This document shows positions 6,601 through 13,278 of a DNA stretch of 13,817 nt, one piece after another. Below the pieces are notes generated by a model that was not told the origin of the DNA, ran no database searches, and saw only the letters and a list, made by a program, of their open reading frames with translations. This DNA comes from an uncultured Rikenellaceae bacterium (GTDB lineage Bacteria > Bacteroidota > Bacteroidia > Bacteroidales > Rikenellaceae). Every line of letters starts with the position of its first letter. Positions within the stretch are counted from its first letter, which is position 1. The DNA is taken from assembly GCA_947054185.1 (NCBI GenBank), contig CAMRVW010000043.1:1-13817 (forward strand), given 5' to 3'. The translations under genes and the position numbers were made by a program.

Positions 6601-7589
6601 TGACAGACAAAAAGATACGCGCAGCCATCATAGGCGGTGCTGGATATACGGGCGGCGAGGCGTGTCGCATACTGTTGTTCCATCCCTCTGTGGAGTTGGC
6701 CTATGTGCAAAGCTCATCCAATGCGGGCAACCTGCTGAGCGATGTGCACACCGACCTTTTGGGCGACACCGACATGCGCTTTACGGGCGAGGTGACTTCC
6801 GATGTCGACGTGATGTTCCTGTGCGTGGGCCATGGCGACGCGCGCAAATTCCTGGAAAGCAACACCATAGAACCTCACGTAAGAATCATCGACCTGAGCC
6901 AGGATTTCCGTCTTGCGGCGGGCGCGTCGATAGGCGACAGGCACTTTGTCTATGGACTGCCCGAGATGAACTTGGAGCGGATAAAATCGGCGCACAACAT
7001 AGCCAACCCCGGCTGCTTCGCCACGGCCATACAGCTGGCGCTCCTGCCGTTGGCCGCTGCGGGTCGCCTTGTCGACGAGGTGCACATAAGCGCCGCCACA
7101 GGGTCGACCGGCGCAGGACAGAAACCCACCGCCACCACCCATTTCAGCTGGAGACATGCCAACTTCTCGAGTTACAAGCTGTTCACCCATCAGCACTTGC
7201 ATGAGATAGGCGAGAGCCTTGCGGGGTTGCAGCCATCGTTCGACAAGGCCATCAACTTCGTGCCCTATCGTGGCGACTTCGCCCGCGGCATATTGGCGAC
7301 GGCATACACCCGTTTCGACGGCTCGATAGAAGATGCCACGGCCCTCTATGGCGACTATTACAAGGACGCGGCCTTTACCTTCGTCAGCGATAAGGCGGTG
7401 AGCCTCAAGCAGGTGGTCAACACCAACAAGTGCCTTGTGTCGCTTGCCAGGCACGACGACAAACTGGTGGTCACCTCCGTGATAGACAACCTTGTCAAGG
7501 GGGCGTCGGGCCAGGCCGTGCAAAACATGAACATCATGTTCGGGCTGCCGCAACGCGAAGGCCTGGAGCTGAAACCATCGGCATTCTAA
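6600..7589 (+). CDS. argC: N-acetyl (or N-succinyl)-gamma-glutamyl-phosphate reductase
   Basis: ArgC reduces the N-acylated glutamyl phosphate with NADPH to the semialdehyde, the third step of arginine synthesis. The 329-residue product has the nucleotide-binding loop GGAGYTGGE (12-20) and the active-site cysteine in ANPGCFATA (C139). SAATGSTGAG follows as in the family, and HQHLHEIGE carries the conserved histidine segment. It overlaps argG by one base (TAATG). Whether the natural substrate is acetylated or succinylated cannot be read from the sequence; Bacteroides fragilis is known to use succinylated intermediates. The reading frame is intact. Confidence 0.95.
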   Translation: MTDKKIRAAIIGGAGYTGGEACRILLFHPSVELAYVQSSSNAGNLLSDVHTDLLGDTDMRFTGEVTSDVDVMFLCVGHGDARKFLESNTIEPHVRIIDLSQDFRLAAGASIGDRHFVYGLPEMNLERIKSAHNIANPGCFATAIQLALLPLAAAGRLVDEVHISAATGSTGAGQKPTATTHFSWRHANFSSYKLFTHQHLHEIGESLAGLQPSFDKAINFVPYRGDFARGILATAYTRFDGSIEDATALYGDYYKDAAFTFVSDKAVSLKQVVNTNKCLVSLARHDDKLVVTSVIDNLVKGASGQAVQNMNIMFGLPQREGLELKPSAF

Positions 7590-7604
7590 CACACTGACAA
7601 ACAC

Positions 7605-7880
7605 CTCGTTGCAAGGTTTATTTAAAGTTGTACTTTAAGTAAACGGTGTAATTAAGATTACGATTCCAATGTCTGAAAATGCAATATATTGCAAATCAGT
7701 GCATTATGTTTTCGGTTTTTGTTGTCGCCATGTCGTTTTTCGGCTTCCGTAACAGCATGGCAGACAACACATTACAGCGTTCACTTGAAGCTGTACTTCA
7801 GGTGAACGTCGTAACGACAGTTAAGATTACGGCTGCAAGAGGCGACACATGTTGTTGTCTGCGGCTTAAAAAAGAGTGAT
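7605..7880 (+). ncRNA. Structured argC-argD intercistronic region with duplicated stem-loops
   Basis: Two similar hairpins lie 163 bases apart: GTTTATTTAAAG/CTTTAAGTAAAC with loop TTGTA (7616-7644) and GTTCACTTGAAG/CTTCAGGTGAAC with loop CTGTA (7779-7807). Bases that differ between the two stems change on both sides so that pairing is kept. Each is followed by TTAAGATTACG (7652-7662 and 7821-7831). The second is enclosed by a 10-bp stem GCAGACAACA/TGTTGTCTGC (7760-7769/7853-7862), with a further small hairpin GTCG/CGAC at 7808-7818. The 14-bp palindrome TGCAATATATTGCA lies at 7680-7693. A 66-codon open frame (7679-7879) crosses it but resembles nothing I know. This is either a cis-acting RNA controlling argD or duplicated protein-binding sites; I do not recognise the family. 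Confidence 0.5.
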
Positions 7881-7883
7881 GAT

Positions 7884-9014
7884 ATGAAAATGTTTAACGT
7901 ATATCCCACTTACGACATAGAGATAGTCAGGGCCTTGGGTTCCAAGGTGTGGGATTCGTGCGGGACGGAGTATCTCGACATGTATGGCGGGCATGCCGTC
8001 ATATCCATCGGTCACACCCATCCCCACTATGTCGAGATGCTGGAAAAGCAGCTCTCGCAAATAGGTTTTTACTCCAACTCGGTGCGCATACCCATTCAGC
8101 AGGAGGCTGCCGCCAAGCTGGGGCGTCTCTCGGGCAAGGACGATTACCGCCTTTTCCTCTGCAACTCGGGTGCCGAGGCCAACGAGAACGCCTTCAAGTT
8201 AGCGTCGTTCCACAACGGCAAAAAGAGGGTATTGGCCCTGCGGGGAGCCTTTCACGGCCGCACATCGCTTGCCGTGATGGCCACCGACAACCCCCGCATA
8301 CAGGCCCCCGTCAACAAGACCGACAACGTCACCTTCGTGCCGGTAAACGACGTCGAAGCCCTTGAGGCCCAGTTCGCTGCGGGCGACGTGTGCGCCGTGA
8401 TAATGGAGGGCATACAGGGCGTTGGCGGCGTGGTGCTCTCTGACAGCGGCTTCGTGCGCAAGGTCAGGGAGTTGTGCGACGCTCACAATGCCGTGTTCAT
8501 TGCCGACAACATACAGTGCGGATGCGGCCGCAGCGGCAAATACTTCTATGAAGATCATGCCGGCGTCGATGCCGACATTTACACCATGGCCAAAGGCATA
8601 GGCAACGGCTTCCCTGTCGGCGCGATAGCCATATCTCCCAAGTTCGAGGCCGTATATGGCATGCTCGGCACCACATTCGGAGGTAACCAGCTGGCATGTG
8701 CCGCCATATCGGCAGTGTGCGACGTGATAGAGTCGGACAATCTTGTGGAGCATGCCGCCCGCACAGGCAGCTATCTCATAGAGCAGCTGTCTAAGATTCA
8801 CGGCGTCAAAGAGGTGCGCGGCAAAGGTCTGATGATAGGCGTGGAGATGCCGTACGACACCGCCGAGCTGAGGAAAAAGCTGCTATTCGACAAGAAAATA
8901 TTTGTCGGCTCGTCAGGCAACAAGAACGTATTCAGGCTATTACCCGCACTCAACATTTCACGCGAAGATTGCGACCGTACACTCGAGTCGATCGACCAAC
9001 TGTTGCGAGGGTGA
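7884..9014 (+). CDS. argD: Acetylornithine (succinylornithine) aminotransferase
   Basis: ArgD is a PLP-dependent class III aminotransferase that converts the N-acylated glutamate semialdehyde to N-acylornithine with glutamate as amino donor. The 376-residue product shows CNSGAEANE (93-101), AFHGRT (122-127), the PLP-contacting aspartate in FIADNIQCGCGRSG (D208), the Schiff-base lysine in TMAKGIGNGFPVGA (K237) and TTFGGNQLAC in the C-terminal half. The motif usually reading D-E-[IV]-Q is D-N-I-Q here. It is the last gene of the operon, separated from argC by a structured gap, and followed directly by terminator-like hairpins. ATG 7884 is a better start than the upstream sequence, which is not conserved protein. 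Substrate acyl group is unresolved. Confidence 0.94.
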   Translation: MKMFNVYPTYDIEIVRALGSKVWDSCGTEYLDMYGGHAVISIGHTHPHYVEMLEKQLSQIGFYSNSVRIPIQQEAAAKLGRLSGKDDYRLFLCNSGAEANENAFKLASFHNGKKRVLALRGAFHGRTSLAVMATDNPRIQAPVNKTDNVTFVPVNDVEALEAQFAAGDVCAVIMEGIQGVGGVVLSDSGFVRKVRELCDAHNAVFIADNIQCGCGRSGKYFYEDHAGVDADIYTMAKGIGNGFPVGAIAISPKFEAVYGMLGTTFGGNQLACAAISAVCDVIESDNLVEHAARTGSYLIEQLSKIHGVKEVRGKGLMIGVEMPYDTAELRKKLLFDKKIFVGSSGNKNVFRLLPALNISREDCDRTLESIDQLLRG

Positions 9015-9029
9015 CGGCACTGCCGTTTT
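9014..9029 (+). terminator. Small hairpin overlapping the argD stop codon
   Basis: ACGGC-ACT-GCCGT followed by TTT begins on the last base of the argD stop. The stem is only five base pairs, so it is probably a weak terminator or part of the larger structure directly after it. Confidence 0.5.
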
Positions 9030-9035
9030 GATTTG

Positions 9036-9087
9036 ACGGAACTGCCTCCGGCGGCCCTTCCGGGGGAGGGGTCACTGACTCCGTTTT
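9036..9087 (+). terminator. Probable terminator of the arginine operon
   Basis: An outer stem ACGGA/TCCGT (9036-9040/9080-9084) encloses an inner G/C-rich stem built from CCTCC and GGAGG with flanking GG/CC pairs, and TTT follows. Together with the preceding small hairpin it marks the end of the arg operon. Confidence 0.55.
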
Positions 9088-9117
9088 GAGATATTGAGGA
9101 ACAACTAAGGGGGAGTT

Positions 9118-9174
9118 ACATATATGCCATAAATGTGTTTCGACATACGTCTTACACATTTATGGCATATATGT
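9118..9174. repeat. Perfect 20-bp inverted repeat with 17-base loop
   Basis: The arm 9118-9137 (beginning ACATATATGCC) is the exact reverse complement of 9155-9174, with a 17-base loop, and TTTT runs on from the right arm. It is A/T-rich, unlike its surroundings. It may be a second terminator for + strand transcription, a small palindromic insertion, or the remnant of a mobile element. A shorter inverted repeat GGCCCAT/ATGGGCC (9179-9185/9213-9219) follows. Confidence 0.7.
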
Positions 9175-9219
9175 TTTCGGCCCATGGATTTTGTGTCTGA
9201 ATGATATTCAATATGGGCC

Positions 9220-9588
9220 ATGACCATTGCGGGAAGGGATGCTAAAACAATGCGGCAAACAAAAGCGGGACAGTGCAGCAAGCATAACCGCCACCTGATA
9301 GATAATTGCACCCGCAGTAACGGGGGAGGATGGAGTTCCTCAGACTATGGTTATATCACCTTGACACTAAAAACAGATACTTCCAAGAAGTTGGAGTTTC
9401 CAGCTGTCGGTGACCGCCTCGACTATTCGTCCGGTACATTGAACAGCGCGGGTTCGGAAGGCGACTATTGGTCGTCAGTGGCGAGCGGTTCAGGCGGCGC
9501 GTATCTTCTGTGGTTCAATAACAACAGTGTGAATGTGGGCAACGGCAATAAGCTGTACGGTCGGAGCGTACGTTGTGTCCGCCAATGA
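9220..9588 (+). pseudogene. C-terminal fragment of a FISUMP/DUF1566-like surface protein (cassette A)
   Basis: The 122-codon frame from ATG 9220 contains, from about residue 24, the end of a FISUMP-type domain: LIDNCT, GYITLTL, EFPAVG, EGDYWSSV and the closing GRSVRCVRQ. In intact proteins a secretion signal and several hundred residues normally precede this; none are here, and residues 1-23 look unrelated. The frame is open and followed by an intrinsic terminator, so expression is not excluded, but it reads as a truncated module. It is the longest of four such fragments in the window. Framework DNA such as TATTGGTCGTC and CGTTGTGTCCGC is identical in all four, while particular codons differ. 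Domain naming rests on remembered family patterns. Confidence 0.6.
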
Positions 9589-9599
9589 TTAATTCTTTG

Positions 9600-9619
9600 G
9601 GTGTCGCGGACACCTTTTT
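9600..9619 (+). terminator. Intrinsic terminator after cassette A
   Basis: GGTGTC-GCG-GACACC followed by TTTTT, 11 bases after the cassette A stop codon. Near-identical copies with the same distal GAnnnnnTGCCG context follow cassette B and lie upstream of bioB. Confidence 0.85.
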
Positions 9620-10142
9620 GATGACCTGCCGGGGCGGAGAAATCGGTGGGCGGCAGGACGGTTGCTGCGGTTGGAGGTGAGGTGGCAGGATTTTGATATT
9701 GCTTGCTAACGGCGGGGCTTTTTGTGCCTGCGGGTTTCCGTTCCGGCAGGGCGGCGAGGCACCCCGGCCAACCCGAGGTGCTGCCCGTCTCTATAATACA
9801 CCACGCCCGACCATCATTACGCCCTCGATTCTCATACCGCTCACATTCTTTATAATCAGGCAAGTTTTTACACCGTATGCTTTCGCTCCGGCAGGGCGGC
9901 CCGAGGTACGAGGCCGCAACGGGCCGCACCTCCCCCCGGGAGGCCCGTACACCGCAGAGCAATATTATATCCGCAGCGACTAAATCCCGCTCACCCCTTC
10001 CATGCCCCTCACGCCTTGTCCCCCGGGCTCGGCCCGAAGCTCCTCCACGCCAAAGTCACGGCACCCCAACCAACCCAAGGTGCCGCCCGTCTCTATAATA
10101 CACCACGCCCGACCATCATCACACCCTCGACCTCCACGCCGA

Positions 10143-10387
10143 TGCGGTCGGCCTAACCCGCAGTCTGAGGAAACCGAAACCGCACACATTTCCTTATACT
10201 GGCATAACGAAGTGACGCCGTAAGCCTATTCCTTGTGCCGGGCTGAGGAACGATAGCCCGAGCGGCCAGGAGCCTCCCCCAACGGAGGACCGCAAACCGC
10301 ACAGCAATATATATCGCAGTGACTAAAGCACATCACCACCACTCATCTTTTCCACGCCCTGCCCTCCGCAGGCTCCGTCCCGCTCTC
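10143..10387 (+). repeat. First copy of a 245-bp near-perfect tandem duplication
   Basis: This segment reappears 309 bases downstream (10452-10696) with only two mismatched bases that I can find (10359-10360 against 10668-10669). It contains the CGGGCT/AGCCCG and CCTCC/GGAGG hairpins and one CAGCAATATATATCGCAG block. The near identity suggests a recent duplication, or an assembly issue. Confidence 0.9.
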
Positions 10388-10451
10388 AGCAACACAAAAA
10401 ATCTCATTCATCACGCACATGACCTCGAATCCGCGCCTTATGCGGCCGACC

Positions 10452-10696
10452 TGCGGTCGGCCTAACCCGCAGTCTGAGGAAACCGAAACCGCACACATTT
10501 CCTTATACTGGCATAACGAAGTGACGCCGTAAGCCTATTCCTTGTGCCGGGCTGAGGAACGATAGCCCGAGCGGCCAGGAGCCTCCCCCAACGGAGGACC
10601 GCAAACCGCACAGCAATATATATCGCAGTGACTAAAGCACATCACCACCACTCATCTTTTCCACGCCAGGCCCTCCGCAGGCTCCGTCCCGCTCTC
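10452..10696 (+). repeat. Second copy of the 245-bp tandem duplication
   Basis: Partner of 10143-10387. Sequence diverges immediately to the right, running into the terminator and cassette B. Confidence 0.9.
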
Positions 10697-10726
10697 CATC
10701 ATGCAAAAAGCACACGGCAAACTATC

Positions 10727-10747
10727 AAAAAGGTGTCCGTGACACCC
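10727..10747 (-). terminator. Intrinsic terminator after cassette B
   Basis: On the minus strand GGTGTC-ACG-GACACC is followed by TTTTT, 14 bases beyond the cassette B stop. It is the same element as at 9600-9619 and 2577-2598. Confidence 0.85.
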
Positions 10748-10760
10748 AAAGTATTAATAT

Positions 10761-10976
10761 TTAGCGGACACAACGCACACTATAACCGAGACGCTTATTG
10801 CCGTAATAGCTCACGCCCAAACCACTGCTGCCGAAGTACAGGTGGTACGCGTTGTTAGAATCGTACGCAACTGACGACCAATACTCGCCCTCGCCACCCG
10901 GATTGCCCAACGAACCGGACGAATTACGGTAACCGACAGCGGGAAACTCAACTGAGTCAGAACTGTTGCACCGCAT
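10761..10976 (-). pseudogene. C-terminal FISUMP-like fragment (cassette B)
   Basis: A 71-codon frame holds only the last part of the module: VEFPAVGYRN, EGEYWSSVAY, NNAYHLYF and the closing GYSVRCVR with a TAA stop. Upstream in the same frame a stop codon comes within about ten codons of the ATG, so there is no N-terminal part. Residues 1-8 appear to come from a GC-rich repeat head (the CACCGCATGG word also seen near 12374). The fragment lies between two copies of an ACTATCAAAAAGGTG word: the terminator at 10721-10747 and a degenerate copy at 10994-11018. It looks like a transposed or recombined piece rather than a functional gene. Confidence 0.6.
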
Positions 10977-10993
10977 GGTTTCCGCTCCGACAG

Positions 10994-11018
10994 ACTATCA
11001 AAAGGTGGACAGTGACTC
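10994..11018. repeat. Degenerate copy of the cassette terminator on the far side of cassette B
   Basis: ACTATCAAAAGGTGGACAG resembles the start of 10721-10747 in the same orientation, but the hairpin is broken. Cassette B thus sits between imperfect direct repeats. The following stretch 11019-11230 is ordinary A/T-richer sequence in which I see no gene or repeat. Confidence 0.5.
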
Positions 11019-11232
11019 TCGGCTAAAAGCACTTTCCCGGCACACCACATCACACGCCAACCTCCACACATCGTTTTTCGGGCTCGCCATAAAAGCCGAC
11101 TCACCGTTATATGATGCACGTTCACATGCATTATCAGCCATTCTGAATATCGAGAAATCAAAAAAGAACACCATCTTCCGTTTGCTGCCGAATGCACTGC
11201 CTGTAAATAAACGGGAAAAAACACCGGCTCCT

Positions 11233-11262
11233 TTTGCAAAAGACAAAAAAATCATACCTTTG
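11233..11262 (+). promoter_or_regulatory. Promoter of the EamA transporter gene
   Basis: A -33 element TTTG (11233-11236) and a -7 box TACCTTTG (11255-11262) are separated by 18 bases, a near-ideal Bacteroidetes housekeeping promoter. Transcription should start near 11269. Confidence 0.75.
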
Positions 11263-11298
11263 CCGCGTTTTATTCGCAATCAGGCTTGGTGAAAACAC

Positions 11299-12315
11299 AT
11301 GAGCGGATTAAATGCAACATATAGACAGTCAATTCGTCAACCAAACAAACAGGTCATGGAGAAAGCCATAAAAAATTACAATACGCTAGGCCACATGGCC
11401 ATATTTGCGGCCAATATATTTTGGGGATTCATGTCTCCGGTGTCTAAGGCGGTGCTTTCGTCGGGCTATATGTCATCACTGGCTTTGACCACCATACGTA
11501 TGATTGGTGCGGCGGCAATATTCTGGATCGCGTCGGTCTTTACCAAGAAAGAGCAGGTCAATCCGCACGATCTCATGATGCTCTTCTTCGCCTCGTTGTT
11601 CAGCATAACCCTCAATCAGGGATGTTTCATCGCGGGCATCTCCATGACCTCTCCGATAGACGCCTCTGTGGTGGCCACAACGATACCCATCATCACCATG
11701 ATAATAGCGGCGATGTACCTCAAAGAGCCTGTCACCTCTAAAAAAGTGCTCGGCATATTCCTCGGGGCCATCGGCGCACTCATACTCATTGCAAGCGGAG
11801 GCGATGCCGGAGAGTCAGGCGACAGTAACATGATAGGCAATATGTTATGCCTGGCAGGTGAGTGCAGTGTGGCAATATATTACGTCGTGTTCCGTGATCT
11901 TATCAGGCGTTATTCGCCTGTCACGCTCATGAAATGGATGTTTACGTATGCCACAATATGCTGCATACCATTCTCTTACAACGATATTGCCGCAGTCGAC
12001 TTTGCAGGGATGCCGACAAAAATCATACTTGACATGGGCTTCATCATAGTGGCTGCCACATTCCTGTCATATCTGTTGGTGCCGGTGGCCCAACAACGCC
12101 TAAGGCCCACTGTCATAAGCATGTACAGTTACACGCAGCCCATAATAGCATCGCTTATGGCCGTGTTGTGGGGTATGGGCACCTTCACCCCCACCAAGAT
12201 AGCGGCAATAGTGCTCGTCTTCGTTGGCGTATATGTGGTTAACAAAAGTAAGTCGAAAGCCCAATTAGACGCCGAAGAGGCTCAAAAACAGGCGGAAAGC
12301 AATAAGACCGAATAA
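11299..12315 (+). CDS. EamA/DMT-family transporter
   Basis: This is an inner-membrane protein of 338 residues with about ten hydrophobic segments, near residues 31-50, 59-80, 91-112, 121-141, 147-167, 177-200, 208-226, 243-263, 271-291 and 298-315. The two halves match paired EamA repeats: NIFWGFMSPVSK in the first segment, SPIDASVVATTIPIIT and YLKEP in the first repeat, and YTQPIIASLMAVLWG in the second. The family exports or imports small metabolites such as amino acids; the substrate cannot be told from sequence. The tail after 315 is charged and probably cytoplasmic. ATG 11356 (MEKAIKNY, residue 20) is an attractive alternative start, because the first 19 residues are polar and not family-like. 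The gene stands alone between repeat blocks. Confidence 0.9.
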   Translation: MSGLNATYRQSIRQPNKQVMEKAIKNYNTLGHMAIFAANIFWGFMSPVSKAVLSSGYMSSLALTTIRMIGAAAIFWIASVFTKKEQVNPHDLMMLFFASLFSITLNQGCFIAGISMTSPIDASVVATTIPIITMIIAAMYLKEPVTSKKVLGIFLGAIGALILIASGGDAGESGDSNMIGNMLCLAGECSVAIYYVVFRDLIRRYSPVTLMKWMFTYATICCIPFSYNDIAAVDFAGMPTKIILDMGFIIVAATFLSYLLVPVAQQRLRPTVISMYSYTQPIIASLMAVLWGMGTFTPTKIAAIVLVFVGVYVVNKSKSKAQLDAEEAQKQAESNKTE

Positions 12316-12355
12316 TATTCCAAAGACAAAAATTATTTGAGGAAGAACAATATTG

Positions 12356-12948
12356 TGTCGCGGCAGGCTTTTGCACCGCATGGCTTTCGCACCGGCAGGG
12401 CGGCTGAAGCATGAAGCCGCAACGGGCCGACCCTCGCGGTGGGCAGAAAATTCCCCAACAGAGGCCCGTAACCCCGTTTGGCAATTATAGACAATGACTA
12501 AGGCACCCCGCCACCACGCATCACCTCCCTGCCTTGGCCCTCCAGGCTCGGCCCGTGGCTCCGTCAGGCTAAAGTCACGGCACCCCAACCCAAGGTGCCC
12601 CCGTCTCTGTAACCACCCCTCCAGAACTCCATCACACCCCCGAACCCCCCGCCTTTGCGGCCGCCCGAAGGTGGGCCCACAGCGGTCTGAGTGTAACGAA
12701 ACCCGCACACAAATTCCTTATGACCGGGACGAGCCCACGAGTCCCGAGCGGCCCGAAGCCTCCGCCAACGGAGGGCCGCACACCGCACAGCAATATATAG
12801 GTCAGTGACTTAAGCAAACCCGTGAAGCCTATCACTTTCATGCTTTGACCCTCCGCAGGCTCCAGGCCGCTCTCCCTCACGCCAAAATCTCGCTCATCAC
12901 GCACATGACCTCGAATCCGCACCCCATGAGGCCGACCTGCGGTCGGCC
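12356..12948 (+). repeat. GC-rich structured repeats downstream of the transporter
   Basis: The block begins with the head word CTTTTGCACCGCATGGC near 12368, then hairpin ACGGGCC/GGCCCGT (12422-12428/12463-12469, with a loop unlike the other copies), a diverged CAATTATAG...TGACTAAGG block near 12482, GCGGTCTGAGTGTAAC near 12682, hairpin CGGGAC/GTCCCG (12725-12730/12741-12746), an inner CCTCC/GGAGG hairpin, a CAGCAATATATAGG block near 12788, and hairpin GGCCGACC/GGTCGGCC (12930-12948). The CGGGAC/GTCCCG stem replaces CGGGCT/AGCCCG of other copies with pairing kept. No credible gene lies inside. Confidence 0.75.
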
Positions 12949-13278
12949 CACAAAAAAACAAATTGCCGCGCAAGAACCTCTCGCACGGCAAAACCGTCTT
13001 TTCAAAAATAAAAAAATCAGGGTCGTAAATTCTTGGCGGACACAACGTACGCTAAAACCGTTCCGCTTATTGGCGATGCTCGTCGCCTCCAAACCGCTGC
13101 TATTGAAGTTCAGTCTGTACGCGTTATCAGAACCGGATGCAACTGACGACCAATACTCGCCCCACACACCCGCATTGTTCAACGTACCGGACGAATCGTT
13201 GTTACGGTAACCGACAGCGGGAAACTCCAAACTGGAACCTAAGCAGGTGTTTACAAAAAGCAGTGCAAGGCATACGAA
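12877..13278 (-). pseudogene. C-terminal FISUMP-like fragment (cassette C)
   Basis: The frame is open from directly after the stop of cassette D down to a stop at 12877. The recognisable module covers about 13022-13230: LEFPAVGYRNND, WGEYWSSVAS, NAYRLNF and GFSVRCVRQEFTTL. Before it comes a hydrophobic run FVCLALLFVNTCL. After RQEFTTL the frame continues into unrelated sequence and a GC-rich repeat hairpin. The only possible start near the module is TTG 13230, which is not convincing. With cassette D it forms a tandem pair whose equivalent bases are about 396 apart. No N-terminal domain is present. Confidence 0.55.

Larger units (their letters stand above)
9620..10720 (+). repeat. Large block of GC-rich structured repeats
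   Basis: This 1.1-kb gene-free block is a mosaic of repeat modules. It has two head blocks with CCGGCAGGGCGGC (near 9743 and 9888), hairpin ACGGGCC/GGCCCGT (9919-9925/9942-9948), three CGCA(G/C)AGCAATAT...GACTAAA blocks (near 9952, 10298 and 10607), two CGGGCT/AGCCCG hairpins (10239-10260 and 10548-10569), and a GGCCGACC/GGTCGGCC hairpin at 10444-10462. A segment of about 43 bp at 9783-9825 recurs at 10085-10127 with few changes. At 9620-9717 I see only the cassette terminator's distal flank and nothing else recognisable. Open frames inside are short and not credible. Confidence 0.75.

Noticed and set aside
7679..7879. 66-residue protein between argC and argD
   Set aside because: It has a hydrophobic start but runs through the hairpins with covarying stems and resembles no known protein; RNA structure explains the sequence better.
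9620..10720. CRISPR array
   Set aside because: Repeats are long, imperfect and irregularly spaced, with no constant short repeat and unique spacer pattern, and no cas gene is nearby.
10966..11292. Overlapping open frames upstream of the transporter
   Set aside because: They span a repeat remnant, a promoter and plain intergenic sequence, and none shows a domain or ribosome binding site.
12930..12948. GGCCGACC/GGTCGGCC hairpin as a terminator for cassette C
   Set aside because: On the minus strand the T-run precedes rather than follows the stem, and the same hairpin recurs at 2526 and 10444 as part of the repeat family.
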